A DNA stretch of 64,000 nucleotides from an uncultured Dorea sp. (GTDB lineage Bacteria; Bacillota; Clostridia; Lachnospirales; Lachnospiraceae), in contig CAJTOH010000008.1 in assembly GCA_910577685.1 (NCBI GenBank), positions 51,321 through 115,320 of the forward strand, in the 5' to 3' direction. Of this stretch, positions 1-7,845 are shown in pieces (position 1 is the first letter of the stretch; every line of letters starts with the position of its first letter). Under the pieces are notes generated by a model. It was given only the letters and a program-made list of their open reading frames with translations, was not told where the DNA came from and ran no database searches. The position numbers and the translations under genes are program-made.

Positions 1-321
1 TCCGAAAGCCTATCCACCAGAGCATCTCCCATCACAGTCATTAATTTGACATTCCCTCTGCCAGACGCCTAATGACAGGCTTCTGGTTTCAGTAGCTTCA
101 TAAGTTCTTCCATTCCCTCAAAGCTTTGGAAACGAAGTGCTCCGCCTCTTTGAAGCCGGTACCTCAGGCAGCGGATAACCTAAGACCGACTGCCGCTAAT
201 TAAGCAGCGTACGCTAATTCTCTATTGTCTGCGTTTATATTTAATTGGAACTTTTAACGTAGTGTCCCGCTACGGATGGCTTCTCCAACTTCCAGACCTC
301 CGTCGAAACCAGTACAAGCCC
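1..321 (-). ncRNA. ssrA: tmRNA (transfer-messenger RNA), 3' end outside window
   Basis: Rescues stalled ribosomes together with SmpB and tags the unfinished peptide for proteolysis. The 5' end near 321 begins GGGCTTGTACTGG and runs into the tmRNA hallmark TGGTTTCGACGG (about 302-313). A tag reading frame lies at 203-232 with stop TAA at 200-202; from the likely resume codon GCA it reads ADNRELAYAA, ending in the expected -AA protease signal. The sequence at the window edge, ending TTTCGGA, is where the T-arm and acceptor 3' strand should begin, so roughly the last 35 nt are missing. smpB lies about 11 kb to the right in the same orientation. Protein ORFs that can be drawn over this region are not real genes. 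Confidence 0.93.
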
Positions 322-418
322 TAAATAAAATGCCGTACGTCTGGCTGCAGACATTGATTCCAGATATATCTTCCAGAAGGAATACGCAAATATTGTATCC
401 CTCCAATAGATATATCCT

Positions 419-448
419 ATTATATGAACAAATATTCGCTTTTGTCAA
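419..448 (-). promoter_or_regulatory. promoter of ssrA
   Basis: Consensus sigma-A promoter on the minus strand: TTGACA (448-443), 18-nt spacer, TATAAT (424-419). Transcription would start near 412, about 90 nt before the mature tmRNA 5' end, leaving a leader for 5' processing. Confidence 0.85.
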
Positions 449-455
449 GAGTTTT

Positions 456-1370
456 TTATCCCGCCGCAACGGATACACCGATTGATTTCGCAATCTCTAT
501 GATTCTGTCCGTTGCAAGCTCCGTATACTCTCTAATCTTAGCTAAAGGTTCATTTTTTTGTAACATTTTGACAGCCATTTTCACAGCCATCTCCGAAGCC
601 ATCTCTTCTCTGGCCTTTGTCTCCCGCCTCTGAATCTCCGGCTCCATGATTGCTTCCATCGCTTTACTCATATCCGCATCCTCCTTCCACTTTCGAATCA
701 ACTCCACATTCGCCCCAATCACTACTTCGTTAATAGTATCCACATTCCTCTGCTCATCCAAATCCTTAAGTTTTCCCGACGACTCAAGGAACAGACGGAA
801 CCCCTCCTTCGTGATGCCCTTTTGCAGAACGCCAAGCCATATACATTCTTCCAAATTTAATTCCCTAATCACAATAATCTGAAAAAAGAAATCCAGGATA
901 TTCTCCCGCTTCACATAATAAATCCCCTTATATTCACTGGTAATACGATACCCCATCTCCGCTGCCAGCCGTTTCATCAGCTTCACCGGTTTCTCCTGCC
1001 GGATAAATGTATATGTAATCTCCTCCAGCTTATACCCGTCAACCCTATCCGCGCTCGTCTTGTAAAGCGATACATAAGCAAGCCCTTTCACAAAGGTATC
1101 AATATTCAACTCATCTCCCGGGGACTTAAATTCCAGCAGATTCCACCTTTTAAAGCATCTGCCGATAATACTCGAAGACTCCTTTGCACCCTCATTTTTC
1201 AAAATAATCATATCCACCTTTAACGGCAGATTTCCCACTTTCAAGGCGCCGCCCAAAAAATAATCTTTTTTGTCGTCCTTAAACTCCATCTTAATAGCCG
1301 ACACATATCCCGGATGCCACTGGATTGGGGCTGTTTTATCGAAAGGTATTGGATTTTCCTCTTTTTCCAT
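456..1370 (-). CDS. PD-(D/E)XK nuclease family protein (Rpn/transposase-like)
   Basis: 304-aa cytoplasmic protein. The N-terminal half carries a PD-(D/E)XK-like core: Asp in KVDMIIL (about D53) and the E-x-K pair in LLEFKSP (about E80 and K82). The C-terminal part is charged and helical, with repeated AVKM and EEMA segments that look coiled-coil. This resembles the PDDEXK_2/Rpn-like proteins that are abundant in Lachnospiraceae and often annotated as transposase-related or recombination-promoting nucleases; no cellular role is established here. I chose the ATG at 1370 because GGAG sits 7 nt upstream; the frame is open to a TTG at 1394. It is a lone gene between the ssrA promoter and a divergent two-component operon. 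Confidence 0.6.
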   Translation of the reverse strand: MEKEENPIPFDKTAPIQWHPGYVSAIKMEFKDDKKDYFLGGALKVGNLPLKVDMIILKNEGAKESSSIIGRCFKRWNLLEFKSPGDELNIDTFVKGLAYVSLYKTSADRVDGYKLEEITYTFIRQEKPVKLMKRLAAEMGYRITSEYKGIYYVKRENILDFFFQIIVIRELNLEECIWLGVLQKGITKEGFRLFLESSGKLKDLDEQRNVDTINEVVIGANVELIRKWKEDADMSKAMEAIMEPEIQRRETKAREEMASEMAVKMAVKMLQKNEPLAKIREYTELATDRIIEIAKSIGVSVAAG

Positions 1371-1418
1371 CGCCATACTCCACAACTTATCCAATTCCCT
1401 ATTTGACCTTACAAAATA

Positions 1419-1447
1419 ATGTTATCATAAAGTAACTTCATTTTCAA
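1419..1447 (-). promoter_or_regulatory. probable promoter of the nuclease-like gene
   Basis: TTGAAA (1447-1442), 17-nt spacer, TAACAT (1424-1419) on the minus strand, about 50 nt before the chosen start at 1370. Confidence 0.45.
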
Positions 1448-1460
1448 CGCATGAAAGACT

Positions 1461-1506
1461 TTTCCTGTCAGGCAAATTAATGATATACTAGTGTCTACAT
1501 TAGACA
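1461..1506 (+). promoter_or_regulatory. promoter and dyad operator before the response regulator
   Basis: A -10 box TATACT at 1484-1489, with a weak TTTCCT at 1461-1466 (17-nt spacer), is followed at once by a perfect dyad TGTCTA-CAT-TAGACA (1492-1506) at the expected transcription start. The position suggests an operator for autoregulation by the response regulator; that is inference. Confidence 0.4.
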
Positions 1507-1539
1507 AAAAACAAAAACGAAACCACGAGGACAACCGCA

Positions 1540-2211
1540 ATGAAAAAAATATTAATGATTGAAGACGATACGGATCTGCTGGAAGGGCTTTCCTTCTCCC
1601 TGCAGCTAGACAACTACGAAACCGCCTGCGCCTCCACATGCAGACAGGGACTTTCATTACTGAACGCCGAACACTTCGACCTGCTCCTATTAGACTGCAA
1701 CCTCCCCGACGGCAACGGCTTCGACCTCTGCACCCAAATCCGCCGCTCCACCCCCATCCCAATCCTTATGCTGACCGCCCGGGAAACGGAGATGGACGAA
1801 GTAAAAGCTCTGGAACTGGGCGTAGACGATTACATGCGCAAGCCCTTCTCCTTGGCCGTACTGAAAGCAAGAATCAAAAAACTCCTGCAGCACACAGAAC
1901 GCCCGAACCTCCTCCTATCCAACGGCATCGCCATAGACAAAGACGCCTGCACCGTGGCCAGAGGAACAGACGAAATCATATGCAGCCAGACCGAATACCG
2001 CCTGCTTTTGTATCTGGTGGAGAACAAGAACCGCGTTCTGTCCAAAGACCAGATTCTAAACCATATCTGGGACAGCAGCGGCAAATACGTAGACGACAAT
2101 ACCGTATCCGTAAACATCCGCCGCCTGCGCACAAAAATCGAAGAGGACGCCTCCAATCCCCGGTTCCTAAAGACCGTCTACGGATTAGGCTATCTCTGGA
2201 AAGAGGAATAA
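1540..2211 (+). CDS. OmpR/PhoB-family response regulator
   Basis: 223-aa DNA-binding regulator. Receiver domain at residues 1-115 with acidic pocket E8/D9/D10, phospho-acceptor D52 (in LLLLDCNLPDG), T79 and K101 (in MRKPF). A winged-helix output domain follows from about 125 to 223, with recognition-helix residues DDNTVSVNIRRLRTKI. The Shine-Dalgarno GAGGA lies 8 nt before ATG. The histidine kinase starts 2 nt after its stop, and an FtsX-type ABC exporter follows. This order matches clostridial and bacillar BceRS-BceAB-like or VanRS-like detoxification modules that sense cell-wall-active peptides; the inducer cannot be told from sequence. Confidence 0.9.
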   Translation: MKKILMIEDDTDLLEGLSFSLQLDNYETACASTCRQGLSLLNAEHFDLLLLDCNLPDGNGFDLCTQIRRSTPIPILMLTARETEMDEVKALELGVDDYMRKPFSLAVLKARIKKLLQHTERPNLLLSNGIAIDKDACTVARGTDEIICSQTEYRLLLYLVENKNRVLSKDQILNHIWDSSGKYVDDNTVSVNIRRLRTKIEEDASNPRFLKTVYGLGYLWKEE

Positions 2212-2213
2212 CC

Positions 2214-3140
2214 ATGGAACGAATCTGCGCACCACTTTTTACCCTGCTGCCCCTGACTCTGATACCGGCCCTATTTGCCGGATACCTAATCTTCCGGTAC
2301 CGAAGACTGTACCGGGAAATCGACCGGATGCTGGACGCCGTACTCACCCGCCAAACAATCCCGCTCTCCGATTTAAAAGAAGGCCCCCTCTCCGCCCTGG
2401 CAGCAAAAGCCAAGCGGATACAAGAGCACCTTCTGTTGGAAATCGAGCAGGCTGAACAGGAAAAAGAGCAGGTAAAACAATTAATATCCAACATGTCCCA
2501 CCAGTTAAAGACTCCCCTCTCCAATGTCATGATGTACGAAGAACTCCTTGGCGACCCCGGGCTTTCCCCTGACAAGCAGGCCCGTTTCCTTGAGAAAATG
2601 CATACACAGACCTTCAAAATCGACTGGATTCTAAAATCCCTGTTCAAGATGTCAAAGTTAGAACAAAACGCCATAGATTTCGAAATCAAGCCACTCCCAA
2701 TCCACGACACCCTCATGGACGCCCTCAACACCATATACGCCAAAGCCCAGCAAAAACAGCTTCATATTGAGCTGGAAAGCAAGAAGAACCCCATCCTTCT
2801 GCACAACCGTCAATGGACCGCCGAAGTCTTTGCCAACCTTCTGGAAAATGCAGTCAAATATACCCCTGCCCAGGGGAAGATAAAAATCGACATACAATCT
2901 CTGGAAATGTACACGCAAATCTCCTTCTCCGACACCGGAATCGGCATCGCCCCGTCGGAATATCAGGCAATCTTCGGACGGTTCTACCGAAGCAAACAGG
3001 TGGAAAACATCGAAGGCTCCGGCATTGGGCTTTATTTATCCAAAATGATACTGGAAAAAGAATACGGCTACCTGACAGTAGAATCACAGGAGGGAAAAGG
3101 AAGCCGTTTTACCGTCTTCTTACAAAACCGTAAGAATTGA
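2214..3140 (+). CDS. sensor histidine kinase
   Basis: 308-aa membrane kinase partner of the preceding regulator. A single hydrophobic segment (about residues 8-28) is followed by a cytoplasmic coiled stretch, the DHp phospho-acceptor box SHQLKTP (about residue 95) and an HATPase domain with N-box NLLENAVKY, G1 DTGIGI and G2 GSGIGL. There is essentially no extracellular domain, so it probably senses within the membrane or through the adjacent transporter. The ATG at 2214 is preceded by GAGGA that overlaps the end of the upstream gene, implying translational coupling; the frame is open upstream to 1638 but that part only mirrors the regulator gene. Confidence 0.9.
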   Translation: MERICAPLFTLLPLTLIPALFAGYLIFRYRRLYREIDRMLDAVLTRQTIPLSDLKEGPLSALAAKAKRIQEHLLLEIEQAEQEKEQVKQLISNMSHQLKTPLSNVMMYEELLGDPGLSPDKQARFLEKMHTQTFKIDWILKSLFKMSKLEQNAIDFEIKPLPIHDTLMDALNTIYAKAQQKQLHIELESKKNPILLHNRQWTAEVFANLLENAVKYTPAQGKIKIDIQSLEMYTQISFSDTGIGIAPSEYQAIFGRFYRSKQVENIEGSGIGLYLSKMILEKEYGYLTVESQEGKGSRFTVFLQNRKN

Positions 3141-3256
3141 CCTCTGCTTTTGTAGTATGGCTGTAAGCTGGACGCCGTAAACTTGACAGCATGAGAACCT
3201 GATATTTTACAACATACAGGATATCTCAAAATGTCAGAAACAGAAAGGAGCCAGCT

Positions 3257-3946
3257 ATGAATATATTGAAAGTAACAGAGCTTGAAAAAGTATACGGAAC
3301 CGGCGAAAACCAGGTACATGCCCTCAAAGGCGTCAGCTTTACCGTAAGTCAGGGAGAATTTATCGCCGTGGTCGGGACCTCCGGTTCCGGGAAAAGTACC
3401 CTAATGAACCTGATTGGAGGGCTTGACACCCCCTCGGCAGGCTCCATCCGAATCCGGAAACACGATATCGCCTCCCTGACCAGAAAGGAACTGACCATCT
3501 TCCGGCGGCGCAACATCGGGTTCGTATTCCAGAACTACAGCCTGATGCCCGTCCTAAACGTCTATGACAATGTAACCCTCCCTGTCACCTTCGACAAGGG
3601 ACGGCATATCGACCACACCTTTATCCAAGAACTATTAACGGAACTTGGACTCTGGGAGAAACGCAGGAAATACCCTTCCGAGCTGTCCGGCGGCCAGCAG
3701 CAGCGGGCGGCCCTTGCCCGGGCGCTGGCGAACAAACCGGCCCTCCTTCTCGCTGACGAGCCTACCGGAAATCTGGACTCCCGTACTACGGCGGAAGTCA
3801 TGGGGCTTCTGCGCATGAGCGCCAGAAAATTCCACCAGACCATCCTCATGGTCACCCACAACGAACTGATTGCACAGTCCTGCGACAGAATCATCACCAT
3901 TGAGGACGGGCAAATCATGGAAAAAGGCGGTGATGACCTTGACTAA
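3257..3946 (+). CDS. ABC transporter ATPase (MacB/LolD/BceA type)
   Basis: 229-aa ATP-binding subunit. Walker A GTSGSGKST, Q-loop FQNYSLMP, ABC signature LSGGQQQR, Walker B LLLADEPTGNLD and H-loop MVTHN are all present, with the spacing of the MacB/LolD/BceA group that powers mechanotransmission permeases. Shine-Dalgarno AAAGGAG lies before the ATG. Its 3' end overlaps the permease start by 14 nt, so the two products should be made together. It follows the two-component genes after a 116-nt gap holding a TTGACA (3183-3188) but no good -10 box. Confidence 0.93.
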   Translation: MNILKVTELEKVYGTGENQVHALKGVSFTVSQGEFIAVVGTSGSGKSTLMNLIGGLDTPSAGSIRIRKHDIASLTRKELTIFRRRNIGFVFQNYSLMPVLNVYDNVTLPVTFDKGRHIDHTFIQELLTELGLWEKRRKYPSELSGGQQQRAALARALANKPALLLADEPTGNLDSRTTAEVMGLLRMSARKFHQTILMVTHNELIAQSCDRIITIEDGQIMEKGGDDLD

Positions 3947-6626
3947 CATCATAAAACTTGCATTTTCCTACGTGAAATACTACAAGAAGCAGACCCTCGC
4001 CCTCCTCCTTGGAACCGCCATGTCCACTGCACTGATGACCGGCGTCGGCTCCCTGATGTACAGTGGAAGGACTGCCGACCTCCAACGAATCCGGGACGTA
4101 TACGGAGACGCCCATTACCGGTTTGACATGAAAGAAAACCTTCATTCAGGCTCTTCCAACCAATGGCGGGAAACGAAAGCATTTACGGTGGAGAAATGCG
4201 GAATCCTTACCGTTAAAAAAGAAGTGAAGGCCCCTTACCAGATAACCTTTGTCCATGCCGACGCAGGTTATCTGGAAATGTTCCGCCGAAATCTCCTAGA
4301 AGGCTCCTACCCCCAAAAACCGGGCGAAGTAGCCCTTGCAGAGCGCACTCTCCGCAACCTTGGCATGGAAAATACGCTGGGCAGCGCCGTCGTCCTTGAC
4401 GGGGACGCCTACACCCTGTGCGGAATCCTCTCGGACCAATGGGACGAAACAGCCAAAGATATGAAAGCCTTTGTAAGCGCCGATACGAAGCTAGAGAAAG
4501 ACCACTCCTATCTCTATGTCAAATTCAAAGAAAACGGCAGGGTACTCGCTCAGGCAACGGCATTTTCTAATGCTTATGATTTCGATATCCACAAAATAGA
4601 AAGAGTCAGCAGCCTGACTGCCTATGTCGGCGGAAATGTCTCTACTTCCCTCCCAGGCGTCCTCCGGACTGCGCTGTCTCTGCCGGAAGGGAGACTTGCA
4701 TACTTCTGGGGAACCCTGAACCAAAGCCACAACCTGACGGAAAAGCTCGTCCTTGCGGCCCTCGGCATATTTTCCGCCTTCGTCATATTCAGCCTGTTCC
4801 AAGTGTCCGTACGGAAACGCGCCTCGCAGTACAGTACCCTGCAGACCCTTGGCATGGACGAACGTGGAGCCTTCGGCCTAATTCTTTCAGAACTGTACAT
4901 GGTACTGCTGGCAGGCTATCCCACAGGCGCGGCCTTGGGCAGCCTTGGGGCAAAGACACTCTATTCCCGCATGGGTGAGATTTTCGTAAACCAGCAAATC
5001 GGCTCCATCCAAAACGGCACCCATACCGCCCATATCCGCGACGTGGCGGCGCAGATTGAAGTCCGTCCCGGGAGCTTCTGCATTTCAACCGGAACCCTCG
5101 TCGGATGCGCAGTCTTCCTGATGTTCCTGATGCTGTCCGTAAGCTGTATCCTGATATACCGGATGCGAAGATTTACCCTTGCGGAAATGCAGACTCAGAA
5201 TACCCATACCGGGAAACAAAACCGCAGAATCTACAGTGTAAAACGCAGCGACATGATTGGAATCCTGAGCCGCAAGTTCTTATTTGAACGGAAAGGGACA
5301 TTTATTGGCATTATTATTGCCCTCTCCTTAGGACAAATCCTGTTTCTTGGAACCGCCTACGTCATCCAAAATGCAAGAGTCCACAATGCTCTTACCTTTA
5401 AAGCCGACGACGGGCTTGCTTCGGATATCCAAGTCTACGAAGACTCCTTAAGCCTATCCGACGTTATTCCCTCAAACGCTGCAAATATCCTTGAAGCCAC
5501 AGAGGGCGTCGCCTCCGTGAACCCGGTCCGCTATACTCTCGGAGAGCTTCCTCTGGAAAACGGGCTTTTTCGCTGGCCGGAATATTATCCGGAAACCGCG
5601 GGCGAGGAAGAGTTTGAACCAGACCCCTTAATCATGGAACGGTTTCATGGAACCATCACAAGGCAAAGCGAGAAAGATTACCGTATAAAGACAAATGTTT
5701 ACGGCTACTCAGACCAAATGCTTGAGGAACTGGCAGACTATCTTCTGGAAGGGTCCATTGAGCCTAAGTCCATGCTGAAAAAGGATACGGTCATCCTTAA
5801 GACCCTCATGGACGGACAGGGTAACTATGACGGGATTGACCTCTCTCCCGGCGATTCTATCCGGCTGAAAGTCCCCAAAAACGCGTCCGTACCGGAAGCC
5901 GCCCTGCGTTTTGAAGGGGCAGAAGACTGGTATCTGGAAAAAGAATTTACAGTGGCCGCCGTGGTCAGCAGAACCTTGGGAAAAAATGATAACTTCATTG
6001 GAGATAACGGAACTTCTACCGTCGGCGTCATCATGACTAATCAGCAGATGCAGGAGCATTTCGGGATTGACGGATACGACAGTATCGGGATTACTTTGGA
6101 CAAAGGAGCCGACCACCATAAGGTTTCTGATAAAATCAGGGATGTTACCGGTGAAATCCCTAACTGTCTGGTGAAGGACTATACTCAGTTAATTGAACAG
6201 CAGGAGCTTTACCTGCGCCAGAAAATGTTTTTCTTCTACGGGATTGCATTTATTCTGCTTCTGATTAGTATTTTCCATATTTTGAACAGTATGCAGTATC
6301 TCGTAGCCTCAAGGAAACATGAATTTGGGATTCTAAGAGCCATGGGAATTACCGATGCAGGATTTTGCAGGTTACTGGTGAAAGAAGGGTTCTGTTATGG
6401 AATCTGCTCGGGGCTGTTTATGGCTGTCCTGTATTTGGCGGTGCATAAAGTGTTGTATTATGGGCTTCAGCATGTATTTCTGTATCTGCATGCTAACGCG
6501 AACCTGCCCCTTCTGCCCCTTCTAGGTATGGTCGTATTGAATCTTGTAATCTGTATCACGGCTATGCTGTGGGCGGGGAAAGAGGTTCTGGACGGGAATA
6601 TTATAGATGAAATAGCTCAGGGATGA
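3933..6626 (+). CDS. FtsX-like ABC permease with large extracellular domain
   Basis: 897-aa membrane protein. An N-terminal membrane helix (about residues 15-35) precedes a roughly 230-residue extracellular domain, a block of three helices, a second helix plus an extracellular domain of about 270 residues, and three final helices. This is the duplicated FtsX arrangement of MacB/BceB-class permeases. Such systems move or dislodge hydrophobic peptides or lipids at the cell surface. The ATG at 3933 follows AAAAAGGCGG inside the ATPase gene; a GTG at 3930 is the alternative. The operon ends at a clear terminator. Confidence 0.88.
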   Translation: MTLTNIIKLAFSYVKYYKKQTLALLLGTAMSTALMTGVGSLMYSGRTADLQRIRDVYGDAHYRFDMKENLHSGSSNQWRETKAFTVEKCGILTVKKEVKAPYQITFVHADAGYLEMFRRNLLEGSYPQKPGEVALAERTLRNLGMENTLGSAVVLDGDAYTLCGILSDQWDETAKDMKAFVSADTKLEKDHSYLYVKFKENGRVLAQATAFSNAYDFDIHKIERVSSLTAYVGGNVSTSLPGVLRTALSLPEGRLAYFWGTLNQSHNLTEKLVLAALGIFSAFVIFSLFQVSVRKRASQYSTLQTLGMDERGAFGLILSELYMVLLAGYPTGAALGSLGAKTLYSRMGEIFVNQQIGSIQNGTHTAHIRDVAAQIEVRPGSFCISTGTLVGCAVFLMFLMLSVSCILIYRMRRFTLAEMQTQNTHTGKQNRRIYSVKRSDMIGILSRKFLFERKGTFIGIIIALSLGQILFLGTAYVIQNARVHNALTFKADDGLASDIQVYEDSLSLSDVIPSNAANILEATEGVASVNPVRYTLGELPLENGLFRWPEYYPETAGEEEFEPDPLIMERFHGTITRQSEKDYRIKTNVYGYSDQMLEELADYLLEGSIEPKSMLKKDTVILKTLMDGQGNYDGIDLSPGDSIRLKVPKNASVPEAALRFEGAEDWYLEKEFTVAAVVSRTLGKNDNFIGDNGTSTVGVIMTNQQMQEHFGIDGYDSIGITLDKGADHHKVSDKIRDVTGEIPNCLVKDYTQLIEQQELYLRQKMFFFYGIAFILLLISIFHILNSMQYLVASRKHEFGILRAMGITDAGFCRLLVKEGFCYGICSGLFMAVLYLAVHKVLYYGLQHVFLYLHANANLPLLPLLGMVVLNLVICITAMLWAGKEVLDGNIIDEIAQG

Positions 6627-6650
6627 TTGATATCCCGCACATAATGGAAT

Positions 6651-6685
6651 GGATAGGATAGCTTTTTGATTGTCCTATCCTTTTT
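6651..6685 (+). terminator. intrinsic terminator of the two-component/ABC operon
   Basis: Stem GGATAGGA (6651-6658) pairs with TCCTATCC (6673-6680), followed by a run of T. It lies 25 nt after the permease stop. Confidence 0.9.
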
Positions 6686-7038
6686 CATTGCTGGTCACTC
6701 CGTGAAGCAATACGTTTTGCGATGCACTGAAATCGCCCCAAAGCGGGATTGAAGCGGAAGGTCTGTCAAAATAAACTCTTCTAATATTATTTCCCTTTGA
6801 TATACGCAGACAGAAACGGAATACCGATTGAAAGTACAAAGAAGGATAAGGCAATGAGGGCAGTAGATAAGCTGATTGAAAGAAATCGGCAGTCAAAATA
6901 TAATCCCGATATGGGAAGCCATAGTGAAGAGAACCCCTTTCATTAGATATCAATCATATGTCAAAATGAGTTAAATAGAAATATATAAGCACTAGAAATC
7001 CCATAAAATCGGCACTTTATAAAATTTTCATACATTTT
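6686..7038 (+). other. AT-rich gap with a short possible gene remnant
   Basis: No recognisable gene. A 30-codon ORF at 6854-6946 (MRAVDKLIERNRQSKYNPD, then ten more residues) is open upstream back to about 6787, where it reads YADRNGIPIES. That could be the trace of a decayed transposase or other coding gene, but I cannot identify it. A minus-strand ORF across 6675-6953 has no Shine-Dalgarno sequence and no recognisable domain. Confidence 0.25.
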
Positions 7039-7065
7039 TAGCACTCATCTCTTGATATTGCTAAC
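7039..7065 (+). promoter_or_regulatory. CIRCE-like HrcA operator
   Basis: TTAGCACTC (7039-7047), 9-nt spacer, TATTGCTAA (7057-7065). The left arm matches the CIRCE consensus exactly; the right arm matches GAGTGCTAA at 7 of 9 positions. It overlaps the -35 region of the hsp20 promoter, as expected for HrcA repression. Confidence 0.75.
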
Positions 7066-7083
7066 AATATATGTTATATAATA
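7053..7083 (+). promoter_or_regulatory. hsp20 promoter
   Basis: TTGATA at 7053-7058 and TATAAT at 7078-7083 (19-nt spacer; the TTATAT at 7075-7080 would give 16). Lies inside and just after the CIRCE-like element. Confidence 0.55.
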
Positions 7084-7167
7084 TATATAGCAATTAAAAC
7101 AATAAATAATTTTCATACCTTATGGGACATACTAAACCATAAGCCAATTTTAAAGGAGGAATGATTT

Positions 7168-7593
7168 ATGTTATTAGCAAACAGAGGTTTCAACAATTTA
7201 TTCGACGATATGTTCAGCGACCCGTTTTTCAGCCGTTCCTACGACCACACATCCGCGCAAATCATGAAGACGGATATACACGAAAAAGATGGGAATTATC
7301 TGGTAGAGATGGAGCTTCCGGGTTATACCAAAGAAGATATCAAGGCAGACTTAAAGGACGGATATCTGACCATCTCCGCTCATAAGAACATGACGAAGGA
7401 GGAGAAAGACGCCAAGGGCAACTGCGTACACAAAGAAAGATATACCGGCACCTGCAACAGAAGCTTTTACGTGGGAGACGCATTGACACAGGACGATATC
7501 AAGGCCGCATTTAAGGAAGGCGTACTTCATCTTTCATTCCCGAAGGAGGTTCGTAAACAGGAAGAACAGCCAAGGCTGATTACCATCGAATAA
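7168..7593 (+). CDS. hsp20: small heat shock protein Hsp20 (alpha-crystallin family)
   Basis: 141-aa ATP-independent chaperone that holds unfolding proteins. The N-terminal arm (LLANRGFNNLFDDMFSDPFF) is followed by an alpha-crystallin domain at about residues 38-130 with the signature VEMELPGYTKEDIKADLKDG, closing with GVLHLSFPKE, plus a short C-terminal tail containing LITIE in place of the usual I-x-I anchor. AAAGGAGG lies 8 nt upstream of ATG 7168. The CIRCE-like operator argues for HrcA control with the GroE/DnaK regulon. It is a single-gene unit. Confidence 0.95.
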   Translation: MLLANRGFNNLFDDMFSDPFFSRSYDHTSAQIMKTDIHEKDGNYLVEMELPGYTKEDIKADLKDGYLTISAHKNMTKEEKDAKGNCVHKERYTGTCNRSFYVGDALTQDDIKAAFKEGVLHLSFPKEVRKQEEQPRLITIE

Positions 7594-7601
7594 TAGTATT
7601 A

Positions 7602-7700
7602 AGGGGCTGTTGCGAAATAACCGTTATACGCCATATATGGGATATTATTTGTAATAATATCACCCATATAGCGTATAAACTGTATTTCGCAACAGCCCCT
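7602..7700. repeat. 99-bp near-perfect palindrome (MITE-like or terminator)
   Basis: Outer arms of 18 bp are perfect inverted repeats (AGGGGCTGTTGCGAAATA at 7602-7619 and its complement at 7683-7700). The interior continues as an imperfect palindrome (TTATACGC...GCGTATAA; TATTATT...AATAATA). The GGGGCTGTTGCG end resembles insertion-sequence termini, so a miniature inverted-repeat element is plausible; no clear target duplication is seen. It could also act as a bidirectional terminator for hsp20 and the convergent glucanase gene. Confidence 0.6.
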
Positions 7701-7845
7701 CTATATTTTATGCAGTATCCGCCTTCCGCTGGTTTCTACAGTTCCGCCTCCCGCCCGCCGGCCAAAGCCCCGACAATAGCGCCCCCTGCTGCCGGCCTCC
7801 GGACAGAACCGATTTTCTTTCCTGCTTTATATTGATAAAAGGATT

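Noticed and set aside
254..493. 79-aa minus-strand ORF
   Set aside because: It overlaps the ssrA promoter and the 5' part of tmRNA, including the TGGTTTCGACGG signature; not a protein gene.
1638..2213. N-terminal extension of the histidine kinase
   Set aside because: Out-of-frame overlap with the response regulator gene; ATG 2214 has its own Shine-Dalgarno.
6675..6953. 92-aa minus-strand ORF
   Set aside because: No Shine-Dalgarno, no domain, and it overlaps the terminator of the ABC operon.
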